Shown here piece by piece: positions 1-5,229 of a stretch of DNA of 5,229 bases (positions are counted from its first letter, which is position 1; every line of letters begins with the position of its first letter). A program made the translations under genes and the position numbers. Below the pieces are notes generated by a model. That model did no database searches, was not told the DNA's origin, and was given only the letters and a program-made list of their open reading frames with translations. Origin of the DNA: Candidatus Sumerlaeota bacterium (GTDB taxonomy: Bacteria; Sumerlaeota; Sumerlaeia; MVZB01; JAJFLK01); assembly GCA_021772735.1 (NCBI GenBank), contig JAJFLK010000369.1, forward strand, positions 1 through 5,229, read 5' to 3'.

Positions 1-21
1 CAAACCAAGGAGACTCACGTC

Positions 22-291
22 ATGTCCATCACGAACGAAGCCAAACAGAAGGTTATCGAAGACTACCGCACCCACGAGAAGGATACCGGTTCGCCGGAGA
101 TTCAGGTGGCGGTTCTAACCGAGCGGATCAATAACCTTCAATCCCATTTCAAGGACCACGCCAAGGATCACCATTCGCGGCGGGGTCTGCTGAAAATGGT
201 CAGCACGCGCAAGCGCCTGCTGGGCTATCTGCAAAGGAACGAAGTCGAACGCTACCGCGCCCTGATCAAGCGGCTCGGCCTGCGTCGCTAG
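22..291 (+). CDS. rpsO: 30S ribosomal protein S15
   Basis: This gene encodes ribosomal protein S15, a primary-binding protein of the small-subunit platform that contacts the 16S rRNA central domain (three-way junction of helices 20-22) and forms an intersubunit bridge. The 89-residue product is exactly the usual bacterial length. The family signature is plain: DTGSPEIQ near residues 21-28, the LTERI helix after it, the DHHSRRGLL block around residues 49-57 that carries rRNA-contacting residues, and a basic C-terminus ending GLRR. The ATG is preceded by AAGGAG at positions 7-12 with good spacing, which fixes the start. pnp follows on the same strand after 378 bases, the classic rpsO-pnp order. 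In E. coli S15 represses its own mRNA through a leader pseudoknot; here nearly all of the leader lies outside the window, so that cannot be assessed. Nothing is truncated or unusual. Confidence 0.98.
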   Translation: MSITNEAKQKVIEDYRTHEKDTGSPEIQVAVLTERINNLQSHFKDHAKDHHSRRGLLKMVSTRKRLLGYLQRNEVERYRALIKRLGLRR

Positions 292-298
292 ATTTACG

Positions 299-345
299 CG
301 AGGCGGGACGGGGCGATGCGCTCCTCCGGCCTCGTCATCGATTTT
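299..345 (+). terminator. Possible rpsO terminator or attenuator hairpin
   Basis: Eight bases after the rpsO stop, CGAGGC (299-304) can pair with GCCTCG (329-334). Inside it, GGA (306-308) pairs with TCC (325-327) and GGGG (310-313) with CTCC (321-324, one G-T pair), closing a loop of seven bases. The stem has one mismatch and one bulged C. TTTT (342-345) follows the stem after seven bases, farther than in a textbook intrinsic terminator, so termination may be partial. Partial termination would allow some readthrough into pnp, as seen between these two genes in E. coli. The pairing is visible in the sequence; the function is inferred. Confidence 0.4.
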
Positions 346-385
346 CTCTCCAGTCCGCTGAACGAAAGGAGGACACAAAGACCGC

Positions 386-490
386 GTGCCGGCAGGCGTG
401 ACGCTCATTGCGATTGTGCAACGTCCGTCCGCACATCAACAAAGGATCGTAGCGCCTCAACTCTCAGGGAAGGCACGGGATTTTAAATAG
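386..490 (+). CDS. Doubtful 34-residue reading frame in the pnp leader
   Basis: A GTG-initiated frame of 34 codons ends at TAG 488-490. It is considered only because a near-perfect Shine-Dalgarno, AAAGGAGG (365-372), lies upstream with no other gene to serve. The spacing to the GTG is 13 bases, longer than ideal, and the frame is open back to a TGA at 359-361. The product would begin MPAGVTLIAIV and end KARDFK; it matches no family I recognise and has no clear signal peptide or domain. Its stop codon falls inside the left arm of the large leader hairpin (469-546), so ribosomes on it could disturb that structure. Chance occurrence is at least as likely as a real leader peptide. Confidence 0.15.
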   Translation: MPAGVTLIAIVQRPSAHQQRIVAPQLSGKARDFK

Positions 491-546
491 AACGGCCGAT
501 TCGGCTTCTGGACCCATCAGCCGTTGCATTTAAAACCCCGACCTTC
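469..546 (+). promoter_or_regulatory. Long interrupted hairpin in the pnp 5' leader (candidate RNase III/PNPase control element)
   Basis: The two halves of this segment pair over most of their length: GAAGG (469-473) with CCTTC (542-546), CGGG (476-479) with CCCG (537-540), TTTTAAAT (481-488) with ATTTAAAA (528-535), AACGGC (491-496) with GCCGTT (520-525), and GAT (498-500) with ATC (516-518). That gives about 26 base pairs broken only by small internal loops. No T-run follows the 3' arm, so it does not look like a terminator. It lies about 120 bases upstream of the pnp start. In E. coli the pnp leader carries a long stem-loop that RNase III cuts, after which PNPase represses its own translation. 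Position and length fit an equivalent element, but this rests on pairing alone and sequence homology is not claimed. Confidence 0.6.
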
Positions 547-589
547 AAATTTTTCCGCTTTATCGGGCCATCGATCCCCTCCCCACGAA

Positions 590-643
590 AACCGCATCCG
601 CCATGCCCTCCGGATTATTTCCGTCTGCGGCTCGGCGGCGGTT
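590..643 (+). promoter_or_regulatory. Second, weaker stem-loop in the pnp leader
   Basis: AACCGC (590-595) can pair with GCGGTT (638-643), and after a three-base bulge CGCC (599-602) pairs with GGCG (634-637). Within the enclosed loop, CGGA (611-614) can pair with TCCG (620-623) around TTATT. The structure ends 12 bases before the AAAGGA ribosome binding site of pnp (656-661), so it could influence access to that site. In GC-rich DNA a ten-pair stem can arise by chance, so support is modest. No convincing sigma-70-type promoter was found between 292 and 669. Confidence 0.3.
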
Positions 644-669
644 GTCCGAAAATCCAAAGGAATTCCAGT

Positions 670-3051
670 ATGTCTTACGAATGCATCAAGCTCCCGTTCG
701 GAGCCGCCGATCTTGAAATCGAGACTGGCAAAATTGCGAAACAGGCGCACGGCTCGATCGTCGCCCATGCCGGCGAGACGACCGTTCTCGTCGCCGTCAC
801 CCACTCTCCAAAGCCACTTGAGGGGCGCGATTTCTTCCCCCTGATGGTCGATTACCGCGAGAAGTTCTACGCCGGAGGACGCATCCCGGGCAGCTTCTTC
901 AGGCGCGAAGCCCGGCCGGGTGACGCAGAGACGCTCAAGGCCCGAATCACCGACCGCTGTCTGCGCCCGATCTTCCCCGATGGCATGCGCCACGAGGTCA
1001 TGATCTACATCACGGTTCTCTCGACCGATCAGGACAATCAGGCCGACATCCTGGCGCTCAATGCCGCCTCACTCGCCTTGCAGATTTCCGATATCCCTTT
1101 CCCGACGCCCATCGCCGGCGTGCGGGTCGCTTATATCGACGGCGAATACGTCCTCAACCCCACCTACGCGCAGACCGAGGAAGCCGACCTGGCCATCCTG
1201 ATGGCGGGCACTTCGGACGCGCTCAACATGGTCGAGGCCGGAGGAAACGAAGTCTCCGAGGAAGTCGTCCTCGGCGCACTCGAGTTCGGCCACAAGGCCA
1301 TCGCCCAGCTTATCTCCGAGACTCGCGATTTCGTCGGCAAGGTCGCCAAAGACAAATTCGATCCCTGTATCCCTCAGGTTCCCGCTGACCTCAAAGCAGA
1401 AATCGACAAGGCGGGGCAGAGCAAGTTCGCCGAGCTGGTTCGGATGGGCCTTTCCAAAGAAGAGTATTCGGATCGCGAGCACGAGATTCGCCATGAGATT
1501 CGCGACGGCTACGCCGAATCCCATCCCGATCTGCTCAGCCGGATCTCGGACTACATCGAAGAAGTCCACGCGGACGAAGTTCGCAAGCTCGGGATCGATG
1601 AGAATCGCCGGGTCGACGGCCGAGGCCCCGAAGACATCCGGGATATCACATGCGACATCGCGGTCCTGCGCAAGGCACACGGCTCGGGCGTCTTCACGCG
1701 CGGCCAGACTCAGGCCCTGGGCGTCGTGACGCTCGGCACCCTGGACGGGGCGCAAAAAATCGATACGATGCTTGGCATCTCGGACAAGCGATTCTTGCTC
1801 CATTACAACTTCCCGCCGTGGAGTGTCGGCGAAGCACGCCCGATGCGGGCGACGAACCGGCGCGAGATCGGTCATGGCGCTCTGGCAGAGCGCGCGGTCA
1901 CGCCGACGCTGCCTTCCTTCGATGACTTCCCCTATACGATCCGCATCGTCTCGGAAATCCTTGAGTCCAACGGATCGTCTTCGATGGCGACCGTCTGCGT
2001 CAGCTCCCTGGCGATGATGGACGCCGGCGTCCCTGTCAAGAAGCCGGTCGCGGGAATCGCGATGGGGCTTGTCGAGCGCGAAGGCGGACACGCGATCCTT
2101 ACCGACATCCAGGGCGTCGAGGATCATCTGGGCGACATGGATTTCAAGGTCGCCGGAACGCGCGACGGCATTACGGCGCTTCAGATGGATATCAAGGTCG
2201 AGAGCATCGACTTTGAAGTTCTCTCCAAGGCGTTGGCTCAGGCGCGCCGCGCCCGGATGTCGATCCTGGACAGCATGGCCAAGACCATCACCGAGCCGCG
2301 CGAAGAGCTTTCGCCCAACGCGCCGCGCCTGACAACGCTCCATGTCGCGATCGATAAGATCGGCATGATTATCGGACCTGGCGGCAAGCACATCCGAGGC
2401 CTGATCGAACGCACGGGCGTCAATTCGATCGATGTCCAGGACGATGGCACGGTCTATATCGCCTCGAACGATGGCCTGGCAGCCAACGCCTGCCGCGACG
2501 AGATCCTTGAGATGACGGCCGAAGCCGAGATCGACAAGACCTATATGGGCAAGGTCGTCCGCGTGACGGACTTTGGCGCATTTATCCAGATCCTCCCGGG
2601 CAAAGACGGCATGGTTCACATCAGCGAACTGGCTCTGGGACGCGTCGAGCGAGTCGAAGATGTCCTCGACGTGGGCGACGAGATCAAGGTCAAGGTCATC
2701 AACATCGACGACACCGGGCGCGTGCGCCTCTCTGTCAAGGCAGTCCTTATTGACGAAGGCGGCGTCGAAGAGGCCCGGGGCGACCGGGGTGGCGAGGACC
2801 GAGGCCCGCGCGGCGGCGGCGGCGGTGGCCGTGGCGGCGATCGTGGCGGCGATCGTGGCGGCGGCGGCGGTCGTGGCGGTGATCGCGGCGGGCGCGGCGG
2901 CGGAGATCGAGGCCGCGGCGGCGACCGTGGCGGACGCGGCGGCGGAGATCGAGGCCGAAGCGGCGGCGGACGCGGACGCGACGAGGGCGGCCGGGAATCG
3001 GTCGGAAGCCTCGGATTTCGCGAACGCAAGCGCGAAGACAAGAATGACTGA
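670..3051 (+). CDS. pnp: Polynucleotide phosphorylase (PNPase) with a long Arg/Gly-rich tail
   Basis: PNPase is the trimeric cytoplasmic 3'-to-5' exoribonuclease that uses phosphate to release nucleoside diphosphates and can run in reverse to add tails; it often joins RNA degradosomes. The 793-residue product has the full architecture: a first RNase PH domain with the FFRRE motif (R78, R79) and DRCLRPIFPDG, a helical linker, a second RNase PH domain with NFPPWSVGE and ESNGSSSMA (S437, S438 match the E. coli phosphate-binding serines), and the active-site block EDHLGDMDFK (D485, D491, K493). A KH domain follows from about 555 with IIGPGGKHI (GxxG at 569-572), then an S1 domain from about 626 to 691. 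From about 692 it departs from the usual end (E. coli PNPase is about 711 residues) into a Gly/Arg/Asp-rich tail with RGG repeats. The ATG is chosen because AAAGGA (656-661) precedes it by eight bases. Small oddities are Cys97 where Pro is usual (DRPIRP) and V444-S445 where Gly-Gly or Gly-Ala is common. Catalysis looks intact. Confidence 0.98.
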   Translation: MSYECIKLPFGAADLEIETGKIAKQAHGSIVAHAGETTVLVAVTHSPKPLEGRDFFPLMVDYREKFYAGGRIPGSFFRREARPGDAETLKARITDRCLRPIFPDGMRHEVMIYITVLSTDQDNQADILALNAASLALQISDIPFPTPIAGVRVAYIDGEYVLNPTYAQTEEADLAILMAGTSDALNMVEAGGNEVSEEVVLGALEFGHKAIAQLISETRDFVGKVAKDKFDPCIPQVPADLKAEIDKAGQSKFAELVRMGLSKEEYSDREHEIRHEIRDGYAESHPDLLSRISDYIEEVHADEVRKLGIDENRRVDGRGPEDIRDITCDIAVLRKAHGSGVFTRGQTQALGVVTLGTLDGAQKIDTMLGISDKRFLLHYNFPPWSVGEARPMRATNRREIGHGALAERAVTPTLPSFDDFPYTIRIVSEILESNGSSSMATVCVSSLAMMDAGVPVKKPVAGIAMGLVEREGGHAILTDIQGVEDHLGDMDFKVAGTRDGITALQMDIKVESIDFEVLSKALAQARRARMSILDSMAKTITEPREELSPNAPRLTTLHVAIDKIGMIIGPGGKHIRGLIERTGVNSIDVQDDGTVYIASNDGLAANACRDEILEMTAEAEIDKTYMGKVVRVTDFGAFIQILPGKDGMVHISELALGRVERVEDVLDVGDEIKVKVINIDDTGRVRLSVKAVLIDEGGVEEARGDRGGEDRGPRGGGGGGRGGDRGGDRGGGGGRGGDRGGRGGGDRGRGGDRGGRGGGDRGRSGGGRGRDEGGRESVGSLGFRERKREDKND
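2875..2958 (+). repeat. Tandem 42-bp repeat encoding GGDRGGRGGGDRGR twice
   Basis: Within the pnp tail, residues 736-749 and 750-763 are identical copies of a 14-residue unit, encoded by two adjacent 42-base units. A 23-base stretch (2893-2915 and 2935-2957) is identical at DNA level, while other codons differ at third positions (for example ggt/ggc and ggg/gga). The unit sits in a wider low-complexity region (about 2776-2994) made of GGC, CGT/CGC and GAT/GAC codons with shorter RGGD repeats upstream. The pattern suggests growth by in-frame slippage or duplication followed by silent drift, with the protein repeat retained. Confidence 0.85.
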
Positions 3052-3057
3052 TTCGTC

Positions 3058-3089
3058 CCCGGCCGTGACCAGAGGTCATGACGGCCGGG
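3058..3089 (+). other. GC-rich stem-loop just after pnp
   Basis: Starting six bases after the pnp stop codon, CCCGGCCGT (3058-3066) pairs with ACGGCCGGG (3081-3089), and GACC (3067-3070) pairs with GGTC (3074-3077) around a three-base AGA loop; ATG (3078-3080) bulges out. The 13 pairs are almost all G-C. No T-run follows, so an intrinsic terminator is unlikely. It could instead block 3' exonucleases or act as one half of a two-hairpin 3' end with the next structure. The pairing is seen; the role is inferred. Confidence 0.55.
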
Positions 3090-3101
3090 ATTGAACCCAT
3101 A

Positions 3102-3164
3102 GCCTGCGAGGGCCTTGCGGGCGCCATCACTGCCTGCAAGCCCTCGCACGGCAATAAATTTTTT
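3102..3164 (+). terminator. Strong stem-loop with T6 run between pnp and icd (terminator or attenuator)
   Basis: TGCGAGGGC (3105-3113) pairs with GCCCTCGCA (3140-3148); past one bulged C, TTGC (3115-3118) pairs with GCAA (3136-3139), then a G-T pair and GGC (3120-3122) with GCC (3132-3134), closing a nine-base loop. GCC (3102-3104) and GGC (3150-3152) can extend the base past a bulged C. Six T residues follow at 3159-3164. This is a credible intrinsic terminator for pnp, although the T-run begins 6-10 bases after the stem. The icd ribosome binding site starts only about 11 bases beyond, so there is no room for an icd promoter downstream of it. It may therefore work as an attenuator or leaky terminator, or be a structured icd leader. 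Confidence 0.6.
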
Positions 3165-3175
3165 ACCCCAACCCT

Positions 3176-3192
3176 GGAGGAACAAAGACTTG
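3176..3192 (+). promoter_or_regulatory. Ribosome binding site that sets a TTG start for icd
   Basis: GGAGG at 3176-3180 is followed by nine bases and then TTG at 3190-3192, in frame with icd. No ATG or GTG in this frame lies near it, and residues after this point match the expected short, variable N-terminus of isocitrate dehydrogenase. The next upstream candidate, a TTG at 3115, lies inside the stem-loop and has no comparable site. Confidence 0.85.
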
Positions 3193-4455
3193 AGTAGTAT
3201 AGCGGCACCGAAGTTCGAAAGAATTACACCACCGGCCGAGGGTGAATCGATCCAGATCGACGCCTCCGGAAATCTGGAAGTCCCGGACAAACCCATCATT
3301 CCAATTTTCAGGGGCGATGGGATCGGCCCGGATGTCAGCGATGCCATGCGCAAGGTCGTCGATGCCGCTGTCGCCAAGGCATTTGGCGGAGAGCGAGCCA
3401 TCGCATGGTTCGATTGCCTCGCCGGAGAGGCGGCGATGGAAAGCTATGGCAGTGCGCTGCCCGAAGACACGCTCGAAGCCATCCGCACTTACAAAGTCTC
3501 GATCAAGGGTCCGCTCACCACGCCGGTCGGCGGCGGGTTCCGCTCGCTCAATGTCGCGCTTCGCCAGATCTTCGATCTCTACGCCTGCGTGAGGCCCGTG
3601 CGCTGGTTCTCCGGCGTGCCCTCGCCTGTCAAGGCCCCCGATAAACTCGACGTCGTGATCTTCCGCGAAAATACCGAGGATATTTACCTCGGCATTGAAT
3701 TCGAAGAAGGAACCGCCGAAGCTCGCAAGATCATCGCTTATCTGAAAAACGAGCACGGCAAGGAAGTTCGGGAAGATTCCGGTATCGGGATCAAGCCGAT
3801 CTCGATTTCCGGCACAAAACGGCTTGTCCGCATGGCGATCGCACACGCGATCGAAAAAAAGCTGCCCAGCGTCACACTTGTCCACAAGGGCAACATCATG
3901 AAGTTCACCGAGGGCGCATTCCGCGATTGGGGATACGAGGTCGCGGTCGAGGAGTTCCGCGACTCGATCGTCACCGAGGACGAACTTTGGAGCAGGCATG
4001 ACGGCAAGATGCCTGAAGGTCGCGTGCTGGTCAAAGACCGTATCGCCGACGCGATGTTCCAGCAGCTCCTGCTGCGGCCCGATGAATATTCGGTCATCGC
4101 GACGATGAACCTGAACGGCGATTACATCTCGGATGCCTGCGCTGCTCAGGTCGGCGGCCTCGGCATGGCCCCCGGCGCGAACATCGGTAAGGATCTTGCC
4201 ATCTTCGAAGCCACGCACGGCACGGCGCCCAAGTACGCGGACAAAGACATGGTCAACCCGGGCTCCATGATCCTCTCGGCCGTCATGATGCTGGAGCATC
4301 TGGGCTGGGCCGAGGCCGGAGATCTGATCGTCAAGGGAATCGAAGGCGCCATCGCGGCAAAGACGGTTACATACGATCTGCACCGCCAGATGGAAGGCGC
4401 GACCAAGGTCGGAACATCCGGTTTCGCCGACGCCATTATCAAACACATGGCCTAG
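3190..4455 (+). CDS. icd: NADP-dependent isocitrate dehydrogenase
   Basis: This enzyme oxidises and decarboxylates isocitrate to 2-oxoglutarate in the TCA cycle, using a divalent metal and NADP+; the family acts as a cytoplasmic homodimer. From the TTG start the product has 421 residues, close to the 416 of E. coli Icd, and is collinear with it. The substrate loop GGGFRSLNVALRQ places S119, N121 and R125 at the positions of E. coli Ser113, Asn115 and Arg119; R135, R159 and Y166 (in FRENTEDIY) and K233 (in HKGNIMKF) complete the site. Metal ligands are D287 (IADA), D311 and D315 (NLNGDYISD). NADP preference is supported by K348-Y349 in THGTAPKY and by Y395 and R399, matching E. coli Lys344, Tyr345, Tyr391 and Arg395. 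S119 is the residue phosphorylated by AceK in enterics, but no aceK is visible here. mdh follows after 47 bases without a terminator, so the two are probably co-transcribed. Confidence 0.97.
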   Translation: MSSIAAPKFERITPPAEGESIQIDASGNLEVPDKPIIPIFRGDGIGPDVSDAMRKVVDAAVAKAFGGERAIAWFDCLAGEAAMESYGSALPEDTLEAIRTYKVSIKGPLTTPVGGGFRSLNVALRQIFDLYACVRPVRWFSGVPSPVKAPDKLDVVIFRENTEDIYLGIEFEEGTAEARKIIAYLKNEHGKEVREDSGIGIKPISISGTKRLVRMAIAHAIEKKLPSVTLVHKGNIMKFTEGAFRDWGYEVAVEEFRDSIVTEDELWSRHDGKMPEGRVLVKDRIADAMFQQLLLRPDEYSVIATMNLNGDYISDACAAQVGGLGMAPGANIGKDLAIFEATHGTAPKYADKDMVNPGSMILSAVMMLEHLGWAEAGDLIVKGIEGAIAAKTVTYDLHRQMEGATKVGTSGFADAIIKHMA

Positions 4456-4502
4456 ACATAGGGGCTCAGTGGCCTCGAAGACCATCAGGGAGCATCATCG
4501 AA

Positions 4503-5229
4503 ATGTTGAAGCGCGCAAAGATCACGATCGTCGGAGCCGGCAACGTCGGCGCGACCGCCGCCCACTGGGCTGCGTCCAAGGAGCTTGGCGATATCGTCCT
4601 CGTCGATATCGCCGAGGGCATCCCGCAGGGCAAGGGCCTCGACTTGTTCGAGGCATCACCCGTCGAAGGCTTCGATTCGCGCATCACGGGCACGAATGAC
4701 TACGCCGACACCGCAGGCAGCGACGTCGTCGTCATCACGGCCGGCCTGCCCCGCAAGCCCGGCATGACGCGCGACGACCTGCTCGCCAAGAACAGTTCCA
4801 TCGTCAAGAGCGTCACCGAGCAGATCGTCAAGCATTCGCCGGATTGCATTTTGCTCATCGTCAGCAATCCGCTCGACGTCATGACATACGTCGCCAAGCA
4901 AGTAAGCGGCTTCCCAAAGAACCGCGTCATCGGCATGGCGGGGATTCTGGATACCGCCCGCTATCGCTCATTCATCGCCGAGGCGCTCGACATCTCGGTC
5001 GAAGACATCCAGGCGCTCGTGCTCGGCGGCCATGGCGATTCGATGGTGCCGTTGCCCACCTACACGACGGTCAGCGGAATCCCAATCACGCAGCTTATCG
5101 ACGCAGAGAAACTCGAGGCCATCATCGACCGCACGCGAAAAGGCGGCATCGAGATCGTCAATCATCTCAAGACCGGATCGGCTTTCTATGCCCCTTCGGC
5201 GTCGGTGATCCAGATGGTCGAGGCCATCG
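4503..5229 (+). CDS. mdh: Malate dehydrogenase, LDH-like type (3' end outside window)
   Basis: This gene encodes NAD-dependent malate dehydrogenase, which interconverts malate and oxaloacetate in the TCA cycle. It starts at ATG 4503, with AGGGAG (4487-4492) ten bases upstream, and stays open to the window edge: 242 codons plus one base of a protein usually about 310 residues long. The dinucleotide fold shows VGAGNVGATAA (glycines 11, 13, 16), and D35 at the end of the second strand indicates NAD rather than NADP. The mobile loop AGLPRKPGMTRDDLL carries the substrate arginines R84 and R90, which marks malate rather than lactate use. D150 and R153 (GILDTARYR) and catalytic H177 (GGHGDSMVP) line up with LDH Asp168, Arg171 and His195 at a constant offset. 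This is the tetrameric, LDH-like MDH branch, unlike the E. coli dimeric type. It lies directly after icd and encodes another TCA-cycle step. The cut is due to the window, not a mutation. Confidence 0.96.
   Translation, partial: MLKRAKITIVGAGNVGATAAHWAASKELGDIVLVDIAEGIPQGKGLDLFEASPVEGFDSRITGTNDYADTAGSDVVVITAGLPRKPGMTRDDLLAKNSSIVKSVTEQIVKHSPDCILLIVSNPLDVMTYVAKQVSGFPKNRVIGMAGILDTARYRSFIAEALDISVEDIQALVLGGHGDSMVPLPTYTTVSGIPITQLIDAEKLEAIIDRTRKGGIEIVNHLKTGSAFYAPSASVIQMVEAI

Noticed and set aside
400..425. Small stem GACG..CGTC with TTGC..GCAA inside, and possible TTGCGA -35 element
   Set aside because: The stem is only eight pairs with a four-base bulge, and no acceptable -10 box lies at the right distance, so neither a regulator site nor a promoter is supported.
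524..844. 106-codon plus-strand frame starting in the pnp leader and overlapping the pnp start
   Set aside because: It begins at an ATG lying in the leader hairpin, has no ribosome site, and most of it is an out-of-frame reading of conserved PNPase codons.
1069..2619. A 516-codon open frame on the minus strand inside pnp
   Set aside because: It is antisense to an unmistakable PNPase and arises from the GC-rich codon pattern. The translated protein shows no family motif, and no ribosome site or promoter was seen.
2776..2994. CRISPR or minisatellite-type non-coding array
   Set aside because: The repeats are in frame, without spacers, and encode a continuous Gly/Arg tail within the pnp reading frame.
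3115..3189. An N-terminal extension of icd from a TTG at 3115
   Set aside because: These 25 codons would run through the terminator-like stem and the GGAGG site. They have no Shine-Dalgarno and are not expected in the family.
2616..3401. Pro/Arg-rich open frame on the minus strand opposite the pnp tail
   Set aside because: Its low-complexity composition is just the complement of the Gly/Arg codons of pnp, and it runs across both intergenic hairpins.
3163..4485. A 440-codon open frame on the minus strand opposite icd
   Set aside because: It mirrors almost the whole icd gene, whose sense frame has all catalytic residues. The antisense product has no recognisable domain.
1..5229. A hidden novel system (defence, mobile element, biosynthetic cluster)
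   Set aside because: Nearly all bases belong to four core genes with intact active sites or to their short leaders. No transposase, inverted terminal repeats, toxin-antitoxin pair or unknown protein was seen.

Overview
This window is a compact, all-forward housekeeping segment of a bacterial chromosome. It carries four genes in order: rpsO (ribosomal protein S15), pnp (polynucleotide phosphorylase), icd (NADP-type isocitrate dehydrogenase) and the first 242 codons of mdh (malate dehydrogenase of the lactate-dehydrogenase-like type), which runs off the right edge. The DNA is GC-rich (about 60% by eye, not counted). Gene starts have clear Shine-Dalgarno sequences, and icd appears to start with TTG. 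I see no mobile element, CRISPR array, tRNA or rRNA, and no sign of recent transfer. The host lineage cannot be fixed from this stretch. The TTG start, the LDH-like mdh and the pnp tail rule nothing out, so I leave the phylum open.

Layout: 1-21 is the end of the rpsO leader with its ribosome binding site. rpsO occupies 22-291. A 378-base gap (292-669) follows and is not empty. It has a possible rpsO terminator (299-345), an orphan-looking Shine-Dalgarno ahead of a doubtful 34-codon reading frame (365-490), a long interrupted hairpin of about 26 base pairs (469-546), and a second, weaker stem (590-643) just before the pnp ribosome binding site. pnp occupies 670-3051 and ends in an Arg/Gly/Asp-rich tail of about 100 residues. 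The 138-base pnp-icd gap holds two strong stem-loops, the second followed by six T residues only about 11 bases before the icd ribosome binding site. icd is 3190-4455. A 47-base gap with no terminator leads to mdh at 4503.

How the parts fit: rpsO and pnp form the widely conserved translation/RNA-decay pair. In Escherichia coli the pnp leader is controlled by RNase III cutting of a stem-loop and by PNPase itself, and the hairpin at 469-546 sits where an equivalent element would be expected. icd and mdh encode two TCA-cycle steps and look like one transcription unit. The most interesting points are the regulatory RNA structures flanking pnp and the RGG-like C-terminal tail of PNPase. I found nothing that looks like a new defence, mobile or biosynthetic system.
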